Source of the DNA: a virus
Strand: one strand, 5' to 3'
IMG/VR virus record: IMGVR_UViG_3300025141_013041
Span: 1-47,932 of that record
DNA: 47,932 nt
Under the pieces are notes generated by a model that did no database searches, had not been told where the DNA came from, and worked only from the letters and a program-made list of their open reading frames with translations. The translations under genes were made by a program, and so were the position numbers. Positions 30,248 through 37,796 of this stretch are shown one piece after another. Numbering within the stretch: the first letter of the stretch is position 1; every line of letters begins with the position of its first letter.

Positions 30248-31697
30248 CAACTTATATTTGGAGGCAAACAATACAGATAAGATTGGTATATTTCAGTTAA
30301 ATGGTAATACAGCGGAAAGACTTTGTAATGAAGTAAGGCCAGAAAATTTTCAAGAGATTATAGCTATTAATGCTATGGCCCGTCCAGGCCCACTTGAAAC
30401 TTGTGCTCCATATTATGTAGAAAGAAAAGAAAGTGGAATCTCTCCATATCCAAAAGAAGTAGAAGAAATTCTTAAAGAAAGTCATTACACATTTCTTTAT
30501 CAAGAGCAAATAATTGAAACGTTCCACAAGATAGGTGGATTTACTCTTGATGAAGCTGATGGTGTTCGTGGTCTTATGAAAAAACTTAGTAAAGCAGAGA
30601 AGGCAGAAGATGATGTAAAGGCTTGGAATAAAACAGTAAAAAAGTTTATTCGTGGAGCAAGCAAACTTGGAATTGATGAATCTATGGCTACTAAAATATC
30701 TCAAGACTTGCAAGCTTTTTCTGGTTATTCATTTAATAAATCACACGCTACAAGCTATTCATATATAGCTCTCATTACATTATATTTATCATATTACTTT
30801 AGAGAATATTTTTATTCATCAGTGCTTACTTATGAAATGGATAGAGATAAATATCTAACAGACAGAATTAATTCTGTACGTAAGCAAGGAATTGAAATCC
30901 TCCCGCCAGATATTAATAAATCAGATTCTCACTTTAAACCAGAGGATAATGGAAATATTAGATTTGGTTTAAATGATATTAAATTTGTTGGTGAAAAAGC
31001 GACAACTACTATTCTTGAAGAAAGAAAGAACGGTGAGTTTAAATCTATAGTAGATTTCTATGTTAGAACTAGAGGAAGAACTATGACAATTAAAGTTATA
31101 GAAGCCTTAATATCCACTGGATGTTTTGATTGGCAAGATGAGAATAGAAAGAAAGTATTACAAACAATTAAAATATTTTGGGAAAGAAAGAAGTCTAATA
31201 AGTTAGAAGAAAAGCTTATGGCTATCTATGAAGAGTCTAAAAAAATTATAGATTCACTTCCAGCTATAGAAACTACAATGGAAGATTTAGTAAATTACGA
31301 GAAAACATTCTTTGGCGTAAAGGTCTTTTCTTCCTTGTTCACTGACAATGTTCTTAAGGCTGTTAAGAAATTAATGGATATGAAAGTAGTTTATCCTACA
31401 TTAGAAGATGTTGGTGATCGTTCTATGAAGATTCCTGTGATAATAAATTCCATTAGAAGTTTCAATGATAAGAATGGAAACGAAATGGCCTTCATTAACA
31501 TAGAAGATCAAACAGGGAAAGAAATATCAGTTCCAGTATTTCAATCTTATTGGAAGCACGTTAAAGAAAATGTTGTTAGAGATAAGTTATTCTTAATAAA
31601 TGTTTATATGAATAATGATAGTGTTGTCTTTGGGCAACCAGATTGGACTGAAAGTGATTTCAAGATTAAAAGGATGGTTAGGCAAATAGGTAAATGA
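30174..31697 (+). CDS. dnaE: DNA polymerase III alpha subunit, fragment 3 (fingers, HhH, OB)
   Basis: 507 residues from a GTG after AAAGGG. DnaE landmarks: KIGIFQLNGNTAERL, INAMARPGPLE, FLYQEQIIETFHKIGGFTLDEADGVRGLMKK (fingers), AFSGYSFNKSHATSYSY, ILPPDINKSDSHF (HhH region) and an OB-fold near the end (ISVPVFQSYWKHVKENV). It begins where fragment 2 ends in the family alignment (YKLDEKDSNLYLEANNTDKIGIFQL), so the three pieces together cover a whole alpha subunit (1,210 residues in total). Confidence 0.85.
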   Translation: MITILKECTKTDLEKWIYKLDEKDSNLYLEANNTDKIGIFQLNGNTAERLCNEVRPENFQEIIAINAMARPGPLETCAPYYVERKESGISPYPKEVEEILKESHYTFLYQEQIIETFHKIGGFTLDEADGVRGLMKKLSKAEKAEDDVKAWNKTVKKFIRGASKLGIDESMATKISQDLQAFSGYSFNKSHATSYSYIALITLYLSYYFREYFYSSVLTYEMDRDKYLTDRINSVRKQGIEILPPDINKSDSHFKPEDNGNIRFGLNDIKFVGEKATTTILEERKNGEFKSIVDFYVRTRGRTMTIKVIEALISTGCFDWQDENRKKVLQTIKIFWERKKSNKLEEKLMAIYEESKKIIDSLPAIETTMEDLVNYEKTFFGVKVFSSLFTDNVLKAVKKLMDMKVVYPTLEDVGDRSMKIPVIINSIRSFNDKNGNEMAFINIEDQTGKEISVPVFQSYWKHVKENVVRDKLFLINVYMNNDSVVFGQPDWTESDFKIKRMVRQIGK

Positions 31698-32680
31698 ATT
31701 ATATAGGAAGTAAAGTTTCTCTGTTGTCATTTTTAGAGGAGTCAATAAAAGAAGCGGTTGGAGATATCTCTGATAAGGTTTTCTTTGATTTGTTTGCGGG
31801 TACGGGCGCGGTAGGAAGTTATTTTAATAATAAAGTAAAATCTGTTTATGCTAATGATTTTGAATATTATAGTCTTATGTTAAACTACAATCTATTGTTA
31901 CAACAAGAACAGTATGATGGGCTACATGATTTAAATTTTGATAGATTAAATAACTTAGAACCAACGGAAGGTTTTATATGGAGACATTATTCACCAGCTG
32001 GTGGAAGAATGTATTTTACTGAAGAGAACGCCAAAAAAATAGATGCTATGAGAGAAGATATGTTTAACTCATTTTTAAGAGTTGGCGAAAGAGTACATCT
32101 ATTAGCCTCTCTAATAGAATCAGCAGATAGGGTGGCAAATACAACTTCTGTTTATGGAGCATACTTAAAAAAATTTAAAAGTACGGCCATTAAAGAACTT
32201 GTCTTAAAACCTTCTCCTTTTACAGTTTCTCCTTATGATAAAAATAAAGTCTTTCAAGAACCCGCAGAAGCGATAGTTGGTTCATATGATTGTGATATTT
32301 TATATTTAGATCCACCATATAATTCAAGACAATATGGGGCTAATTATCACTTATTAAATACTATTTCAAGAAAAGAAAAGTTTGAGCCACAGGGAGTAAC
32401 CGGATTACCAGAAATTTACAACAAATCTGCTTTTTGTAGTAAAAGAACTGTAATGAAATCTTTTAACAATTTGATAAGTAATGCTAAAGCGGAGCATATT
32501 TTTCTTTCCTACAATAATGAAGGATTAATGTCTATTCCTGTCATAAAAAGTATTATGGAAAGATTTGGAGAGTATTCTTTATTTACAAAAGAAGATTATA
32601 AAAGATATAAGGCTGATAGCAATAGAGAATATAAAGCTGATTCTACTACAGAGTATCTTCATCATCTAAGAAAAAAATAG
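31694..32680 (+). CDS. DNA adenine-N6 methyltransferase, D12/Dam class
   Basis: 328 residues. N-terminal NYIGSKVSLLSFL, SAM-binding FAGTGAVG (residues 34-41) and catalytic DPPY (206-209) in the alpha order of Dam-type enzymes, followed by NSRQYGANYHLLNTI. It would methylate adenines in a specific short site, probably protecting phage DNA from host restriction. No partner nuclease is visible. The start overlaps the polymerase stop (ATGA). The size exceeds E. coli Dam (278) by an insertion around residues 90-190. Confidence 0.85.
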   Translation: MNYIGSKVSLLSFLEESIKEAVGDISDKVFFDLFAGTGAVGSYFNNKVKSVYANDFEYYSLMLNYNLLLQQEQYDGLHDLNFDRLNNLEPTEGFIWRHYSPAGGRMYFTEENAKKIDAMREDMFNSFLRVGERVHLLASLIESADRVANTTSVYGAYLKKFKSTAIKELVLKPSPFTVSPYDKNKVFQEPAEAIVGSYDCDILYLDPPYNSRQYGANYHLLNTISRKEKFEPQGVTGLPEIYNKSAFCSKRTVMKSFNNLISNAKAEHIFLSYNNEGLMSIPVIKSIMERFGEYSLFTKEDYKRYKADSNREYKADSTTEYLHHLRKK

Positions 32681-32688
32681 TAAAGATA
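32681..32688 (+). promoter_or_regulatory. late-promoter octamer TAAAGATA
   Basis: TAGTAAAGATAATAAT lies directly after the methyltransferase stop. The ATG at 32694 is five bases further on with no ribosome-binding site, the same arrangement as at 18759. Confidence 0.55.
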
Positions 32689-32693
32689 ATAAT

Positions 32694-33953
32694 ATGTACA
32701 TCTCAGAACTTGTGCGTACTATAGAAGCGCAGAAACCAAAAGCATTACTACAAATACAAAAAATAGACTCTATGATTACATTACTACAAATACAAAAAAT
32801 AGACTCTATGATTAATGGCGTTAATGGTTCAGCAAAAACTGTTCCAAAGGCTGTTATTAAAAGTACAATGGAAGAATTTTCTTCTAATCTTCAAGAAGTT
32901 TTAACTGGATTAATTAATAATAAAAATTTATTTGAAGGAAGAAATGATTTTAAAATATATGCAAATGCTGTAATTTTAGAACCACCTGAAGCTTATGTAG
33001 CAGCTAAAATTACAGATAATAATAGAAAAAAAATTAAAGCTTTTATTGTATCAAAAAGAGAAAGTATTAAGATTAATGAAATTGGTAAATTTTTAGATTT
33101 TAAAAAAGCAGTAAACAAATCTATAGAAAAAGTAATAGATTCTAATGTTTTATTGGATAAATTTATAAATGAATCATATAATATAAGACAATTATATTTG
33201 AAAATAGCTGCGGAAATTACTGATGATTTAAGTAAAACATTTAGAGTGTTAACAAATCCAGAAAAAAAGAGCCTTTCTGTTAATATAAAAAAAATAGTTG
33301 GCGAAGTTTTATCTATTAAGTTAGTTGCACCAAATACAAGTACTAAACCAGAAGTAGCTGGTGGTACTTATTATGAACATGAACCAAATGGCGTAGGAAC
33401 CTTCCCAGATTATGTTTTTCACTTTGGAACAGTTGAAAATGATGATGCTAAGAATATAAGAAGTATGTTTGATGTTCCAAAAAAAATAAGCAAAGTGAAA
33501 TTTGAAGCTAAAACAGATGCAAGAATAGTTGGAAAGCAAAGAAGTCCTAAAACTTTTTTAGAAAATCTAAAAGATAAAGAAATTTTCAAGAAACTTCAAG
33601 GCCTTAAAATTAAGGGAACTATAGAATTAAGTTTTGAAGAATTAATGGATATTTTACAAGCAGATGGATTAGTTATAGATAAATATACATATTATTTAAA
33701 TGCAGCTGGAGCTTCATCAAAAACCCAAGTTAGAAAGATTAAATGGTTACCAGGTTTTGCCCCGTTTAAAGTAAAAAGAACGTCTCCAGGACAAATGGCT
33801 ATAACTGGCAAGGGCAGTAATGCAACTTTATTTAAAATAGAAATAGGTAGTGTCGCTCATTCACAAGGAGCGTTTAAAGTTCCCGAAGAAGAAGAAGCTG
33901 AAGGTGTAGAAAATAAATTAAGTAACTTACTTATGGAAGTAAAAAATGCTTAG
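32694..33953 (+). CDS. late structural-type protein, 419 aa
   Basis: The leader MYISELVRTIEAQ resembles those of other late genes here. A 12-residue unit (LLQIQKIDSMIT/N) is duplicated at residues 17-40. The body is helical to about residue 200, then beta-rich (GGTYYEHEPNGVGTFPDYVFHFGTVEN; GTIELSFEELMDILQADGLVIDKYTYYLN; SPGQMAITGKGSNATLFKIEIGS). No enzyme motif is visible. It is followed by two small genes in a coupled late unit. I take it as a virion protein of unknown type. Confidence 0.65.
   Translation: MYISELVRTIEAQKPKALLQIQKIDSMITLLQIQKIDSMINGVNGSAKTVPKAVIKSTMEEFSSNLQEVLTGLINNKNLFEGRNDFKIYANAVILEPPEAYVAAKITDNNRKKIKAFIVSKRESIKINEIGKFLDFKKAVNKSIEKVIDSNVLLDKFINESYNIRQLYLKIAAEITDDLSKTFRVLTNPEKKSLSVNIKKIVGEVLSIKLVAPNTSTKPEVAGGTYYEHEPNGVGTFPDYVFHFGTVENDDAKNIRSMFDVPKKISKVKFEAKTDARIVGKQRSPKTFLENLKDKEIFKKLQGLKIKGTIELSFEELMDILQADGLVIDKYTYYLNAAGASSKTQVRKIKWLPGFAPFKVKRTSPGQMAITGKGSNATLFKIEIGSVAHSQGAFKVPEEEEAEGVENKLSNLLMEVKNA
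32744..32815 (+). repeat. 36-bp tandem duplication inside the 32694 gene
   Basis: Two adjacent 36-bp copies are identical except at the last bases and encode LLQIQKIDSMI twice. The near identity marks a recent duplication by slippage. Confidence 0.85.
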
Positions 33954-34452
33954 ACTCAATCAAGTAAATAAAACAATCACTGGTGAACTCTTGACTCCTT
34001 ATTTAGTTGAAGGGAAGAATGTTCTGTGCTGGAACAGGTCAGGAAAAAGCGTAACTAAGGGAATGAATGACTTTAGTTTAAAGGGACCATCCGCTAAAGA
34101 ATCAATGAATAACGGCACAGCAGTTTCCTTACTTCCAATTACTCCAGTATATACAAGGAAAGTAGTTCCTACTCAAGTAGTTCAAGAAGTTGAAATTTCA
34201 CAACCTACTTTAGAAAAAGAACCAGTTGCTGTAGAGGAAATCACTACAACTATCGATGGTCCTAAAGCTGTAACTGCTTCTCCCGATGAAACAGAACCTG
34301 ACAAGGTAATCTATGTACATGTTGAACCAGCAATAGATGATTACTTAGGTGATGGAGAAATGCAAGCTGGCGGTGTAGAAGTTGTACCAGTGGAAGAAGT
34401 TGAAGGCAGAACGGAATTTATACCTATGATAGAAGATGAGGATTATATATAA
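33946..34452 (+). CDS. acidic hypothetical late protein, 168 aa
   Basis: The ATG overlaps the previous stop by 8 bp. A short N-terminal segment (LRLNQVNKTITGELLTPYLVEGKNVLCWN) looks folded; from about residue 65 it is a Val/Glu/Pro/Thr-rich, strongly acidic, low-complexity tail with many VE and EE pairs. Function unknown; such tails are usually flexible spacers or interaction regions. Confidence 0.6.
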   Translation: MLRLNQVNKTITGELLTPYLVEGKNVLCWNRSGKSVTKGMNDFSLKGPSAKESMNNGTAVSLLPITPVYTRKVVPTQVVQEVEISQPTLEKEPVAVEEITTTIDGPKAVTASPDETEPDKVIYVHVEPAIDDYLGDGEMQAGGVEVVPVEEVEGRTEFIPMIEDEDYI

Positions 34453-34712
34453 TGAATTTTGAAGACATAGTAAGCGAAGAATTATCACTTGACTTAGATG
34501 CAATGAAATCTGAAGTAAAAAAGATTCTAGGTCAAATAGCAGATAAAGATGAAGAAATAGCAGATAGAGATAAAACTATTAAAGACTTACAAGCTAGGTT
34601 AGCTGGGGCTAATGTTCCAAAAAAACCAGCATTTAAAAGTGGTGTTGGGACTACTAGAACTATAGGTGGTGCAAATAATAGTGCTAATACACCACAAGAA
34701 AAAGGAATTTAA
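34452..34712 (+). CDS. small coiled-coil late protein, 86 aa
   Basis: The ATG overlaps the previous stop. MNFEDIVSEELSLDLDAM is the short acidic leader shared with other late genes. Residues 15-55 form a heptad-like coiled coil (VKKILGQIADKDEEIADRD). A Gly/Asn-rich tail follows. Unknown function. It overlaps the convergent gene by 4 bp. Confidence 0.6.
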   Translation: MNFEDIVSEELSLDLDAMKSEVKKILGQIADKDEEIADRDKTIKDLQARLAGANVPKKPAFKSGVGTTRTIGGANNSANTPQEKGI

Positions 34713-35473
34713 TATTCTGTATTCGAAATATCAGCAGTTATTTCAAATTCTTCATTGTCTATTTTCTTAATAGAGTTAACGAATGTTCTAGCCTTTGGTA
34801 ACTTATCTAGTAATTCATTTGAGTTAGTTATTGTTTCTTTATTTTCTATAACATAATCTTGTACAAAATCAATAAAGGTCTTAAATATTTCATAAAAACC
34901 ATATTCTTTAAATTTAAACAATTTACCAGGAGTTTTTATTTTACCAATTAAAGAGTTCTTTAGCTTCATTCTTCTACCTTTTTGTTTGTCTTGTTTAGTT
35001 AATGATAATGGATTGAATTTAGTTAAAGAAATTTTAAATGATGGACTAATTCCTTTTATTTTAACTGGAATTTGTCCAGTTATTTTTTTAACAGAATATC
35101 CTTCTACTATACCCATACCCTTTAATTTAGTTAGAATCTTTTCAAGTTCTTTTATTACATATTTTGTTTTGATTGGATGTAATGTGCCAATTCTAATACT
35201 TTCTTCTATTGAATCTTCTTTAACTTTATAAGGGAGTTGATTATCAGTACGTCTATTTTTTATTGTATCATTACCAGCAGCATTATCAAAGCATGCTCTA
35301 TGAAACAATGTACCGCTAACATCGGAAACAATTTCGCTCTTTTCCTCTTCTTTGAACTTTTTACTACATATAGAACACTTAGTTGGATCTATTTTATTGT
35401 GAGCCGGCATATCAGTAATTTCTTCTCCAGGCTTAAAATTCTTAAGCTTATCGATAAATTCTACAAGTTTCAT
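34709..35473 (-). CDS. late protein with N-terminal zinc finger, 254 aa
   Basis: Start ATG 35473 follows CGGAGG and a late-promoter octamer. Residues 33-62 form a treble-clef-like site (CSICSKKF...LFHRACF; C33, C36, H58, C61 by count). The rest is basic and helical (TKYVIKELEKILTKLKGMG; KQDKQKGRRMKLKNSLIGK). A CSIC...HRAC finger beside basic helices suggests nucleic-acid or protein binding during assembly. No named family is recognised. It is monocistronic in the visible region and convergent with the 32694-34712 unit. Confidence 0.65.
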   Translation of the reverse strand: MKLVEFIDKLKNFKPGEEITDMPAHNKIDPTKCSICSKKFKEEEKSEIVSDVSGTLFHRACFDNAAGNDTIKNRRTDNQLPYKVKEDSIEESIRIGTLHPIKTKYVIKELEKILTKLKGMGIVEGYSVKKITGQIPVKIKGISPSFKISLTKFNPLSLTKQDKQKGRRMKLKNSLIGKIKTPGKLFKFKEYGFYEIFKTFIDFVQDYVIENKETITNSNELLDKLPKARTFVNSIKKIDNEEFEITADISNTEY

Positions 35474-35495
35474 TATTTCCTCCGTTATACATTTT

Positions 35496-35503
35496 TACCT
35501 TTA
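35496..35503 (-). promoter_or_regulatory. late-promoter octamer TAAAGGTA
   Basis: On the minus strand it reads TTGTAAAGGTAAAA, 22 bp upstream of ATG 35473, with a separate GGAGG site in between. Confidence 0.55.
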
Positions 35504-35512
35504 CAAATAAAC

Positions 35513-35541
35513 TTGACGAAATAAAAACAATATTATATATT
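35513..35541 (+). promoter_or_regulatory. sigma70-type promoter of the 35549 operon
   Basis: TTGACG (35513-35518), 17-bp spacer, TATATT (35536-35541). The ATG at 35549 is seven bases past the -10 box, again implying a leaderless message. Confidence 0.6.
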
Positions 35542-35548
35542 AATTTAA

Positions 35549-35758
35549 ATGAATAGGAATTGTGAAACGTGTTCTGCTAACACTATCCCTGAAGATATAA
35601 GAGATGAAATTTTTAAGCTTTATTTTGGAAAAACTATTGAATGTCCTTTAGATGATAAGCAAATAATATGTTTCTTTTCGAAAGCTGAAATAGATTGGGA
35701 GAAAGCATTTCTTTTATTAAGGAAAAGGCATGAGAAAGATAGAAAAAGAGGCTCTTAA
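35549..35758 (+). CDS. small Cys-containing protein, 69 aa
   Basis: First gene of an early-type operon running to the FtsZ-like gene. It starts MNRNCETCSANTIP (CxxC) and has two later Cys (IECPL, IICFF), so a small zinc-bound fold is possible. No ribosome-binding site precedes the ATG. Not recognised. Confidence 0.55.
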   Translation: MNRNCETCSANTIPEDIRDEIFKLYFGKTIECPLDDKQIICFFSKAEIDWEKAFLLLRKRHEKDRKRGS

Positions 35759-36323
35759 ATTGTCTGAAGCATTTAACTCTTTTTATAGAAGATTTGGATA
35801 TCCTCTCTATAAGTATCATAGTGTTAAGGAGTCTAAATGGTGGAAGTTTTTTTTCAAAGCTGCTGATATGTATTCTAATCTTGAAGATTGGAATGCTTAT
35901 ACTTGGGTAGCTTGTCAATTTGAAAAACATGGAAAAAGGTTTCCAACTCAATTAATTGGGCAAGAAGCCTTTGATACATTTCAAGAGTATAAACATAGAT
36001 TTAATAATGAGAATACAGATGATTCATTGGCAATGAGTCTTGTTTCTACTTATAAAATAGTGAAAAAATGGAGTGAAGAGAATGGTAATAGAGAACCAAA
36101 CTTTAAGGATTTCATTAATGACAAATCCATATTATTTAAGCTTAAAAGACGAAATATTAATCCTATCCTTTTTGTTATTACGAAGTCTTTTTATTCTATT
36201 GAAGAGAGCGATAGGGAAGAGATAATGAGTAAAGAAGAGATACAGACAAAGAGAGCGGCTATATTTAGAAATCATAAAATAAAAAATAAAATGAAAAAAG
36301 TTTTAGACAAAGAATTTATTTAA
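35730..36323 (+). CDS. hypothetical protein, 197 aa
   Basis: ATG 35730 lies 29 bp inside the previous gene after an AAGG-type site. The protein is rich in Trp, Phe, Tyr and Lys and mainly helical (FNSFYRRFGYPLYKYHS; EDWNAYTWVACQFEKHG), with a basic C-terminus. No motif is recognised. A replication accessory role is possible from the early promoter, but this is only context. Confidence 0.6.
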   Translation: MRKIEKEALKLSEAFNSFYRRFGYPLYKYHSVKESKWWKFFFKAADMYSNLEDWNAYTWVACQFEKHGKRFPTQLIGQEAFDTFQEYKHRFNNENTDDSLAMSLVSTYKIVKKWSEENGNREPNFKDFINDKSILFKLKRRNINPILFVITKSFYSIEESDREEIMSKEEIQTKRAAIFRNHKIKNKMKKVLDKEFI

Positions 36324-36334
36324 GGAGATATTTA

Positions 36335-36592
36335 ATGGAAGATGGAAAAACAAAAATAACAATGGGTGGAATGATTAGCGTAAAGATGCAAGGAAGGCAA
36401 TATGAGTCTATTGACGTTAGTTCTGTATTCACTATTGAAAAAGAATTTGAGCAATTTACTCAGGAACATTTGGATTCTTTAGAAAAAAAGGCAAATGATA
36501 TATTGAGAAAACAATTGGAAACTAGAACAAAATTAGCATTCAATGAATACAATTCAAAACTGCAACAAATAAAAAAGTCAGCGGGGTATTAA
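36335..36592 (+). CDS. small hypothetical protein, 85 aa
   Basis: ATG 36335 follows AGGAG. A beta-like start (KITMGGMISVKMQGRQYESIDVSSVFTIEKEF) leads into a C-terminal amphipathic helix. The stop overlaps the next ATG. Not recognised. Confidence 0.6.
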   Translation: MEDGKTKITMGGMISVKMQGRQYESIDVSSVFTIEKEFEQFTQEHLDSLEKKANDILRKQLETRTKLAFNEYNSKLQQIKKSAGY

Positions 36593-36780
36593 TGCATACT
36601 AAACAAGAAATAGAGAAAGGTTTAATTTCTTTAGAGACTATGATTACTACAATGGAAATAACATTAAAAACAATAGGAAATCTTACTTCTTTTGAAAGAG
36701 GAATGAAAAGTCAAAGAACTATAGGTTATCTTAAACCTTTAGTAGAGTTTATAGAAGAGAAAAAAGAGGAGCTGATATGA
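36592..36780 (+). CDS. small helical protein, 62 aa
   Basis: It is coupled on both sides (TAATG upstream, ATGA downstream into the FtsZ-like gene). It looks all helical (IEKGLISLETMITTMEITLKTIG...LVEFIEEKKEEL). Its tight coupling makes it a candidate partner or adaptor of the FtsZ-like protein, an inference from order only. Confidence 0.55.
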   Translation: MHTKQEIEKGLISLETMITTMEITLKTIGNLTSFERGMKSQRTIGYLKPLVEFIEEKKEELI

Positions 36781-37796
36781 TAACAATGGGAATTGGAAAT
36801 ACGGGAATGCTTCTAGCATCAAAATTTAGTCCAGAATCATCAATACTTATTTCCACAGCTCATCAAGATACAGTAAATTTTGAAGACAAAGAAGTTTATT
36901 CTTTCTCAAAGGAAGGTGCCTCTAAACGTTTTAAAACAGGGGCAAGAATTTGGTCAAAATCATTTGATGAGCTTGAAGAGATTTGTGAGCCAATAGAAGG
37001 AGAGAACGTAATTATATTTTCTTCTCTTGGCGGCGGTAGTGGGAGTTCTTGCTTAAATCCCATTTCAAGAATATTATTAAGAAACAATAATAAAGTTTTA
37101 TTAGTTACAGTACTTCCTTATAAGAAAGAAATAAATCCACCGTTAGCTAATTCTGTTCAGGCACTTAATAGTTTAATGCCAATCATTCAAAATGTTTCTG
37201 TTATCATATTTGATAATGAAAAATTAAGAAAAACCATTGGTAATGACTGGAATGAAATAAATGAGTATATTCTAAAGAGAGTAGATTATATAATTAATAT
37301 GATTAAAAATTATTCTTCTGATGAGTATTCTCCATTAACACTTGATCAATCAGAATTAAATAGTGTTGTATTTGGTGGAGGATTTATTGACATCAGTAAT
37401 ACATTTTTAGAAGAAGGAATGCCTAAATTTGAATATGGGAAGCTTGACAAGGAAACTAAGAATTGTTTAATAGCAATGTTCGTTGATCGAAAAATAAAAG
37501 ATGTAGATAAATATCATAACATTTTAACTGAAGTGGTTGACAAAATTTCTACTAGGGTTTCTAATGCTCGTATGATTCCTGGAATATTAAGAGGAAGGGT
37601 AGTAAATACCTATTCAGATGAAGAAGTAAATGATAGGGCATATATAACAATAGCCAGTGGTCTTAATGTAGATAAGTACATTTTAAAAATAGAAAAGATT
37701 AGAGACTTGGCTATAAAAAAAGCTTCTGTTTTTGCCGAGAAGCGTAAAGGTGAAAAATTTATAGACAGAGCTGACAATAAGGTATTAGATATTTAA
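36777..37796 (+). CDS. FtsZ/tubulin-like GTPase
   Basis: 339 residues, preceded by GAGGAG. The opening MITMGIGNTGMLLASKF corresponds to the FtsZ T1 loop (GxGGxGxN-type). VIIFSSLGGGSGSSCLNPISRIL (residues 78-100) matches the tubulin signature loop GGGTGSG, here GGGSGSS at 85-91, in the right distance and context. A later strand-helix LTLDQSELNSVVFGGGFIDIS fits the T7-loop region (NxDxxxL). The length suits a phage tubulin without an FtsZ linker tail. Such proteins in large phages form filaments that centre or transport replicating DNA or capsids. TubZ- or FtsZ-type affinity cannot be decided by eye. Confidence 0.7.
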   Translation: MITMGIGNTGMLLASKFSPESSILISTAHQDTVNFEDKEVYSFSKEGASKRFKTGARIWSKSFDELEEICEPIEGENVIIFSSLGGGSGSSCLNPISRILLRNNNKVLLVTVLPYKKEINPPLANSVQALNSLMPIIQNVSVIIFDNEKLRKTIGNDWNEINEYILKRVDYIINMIKNYSSDEYSPLTLDQSELNSVVFGGGFIDISNTFLEEGMPKFEYGKLDKETKNCLIAMFVDRKIKDVDKYHNILTEVVDKISTRVSNARMIPGILRGRVVNTYSDEEVNDRAYITIASGLNVDKYILKIEKIRDLAIKKASVFAEKRKGEKFIDRADNKVLDI

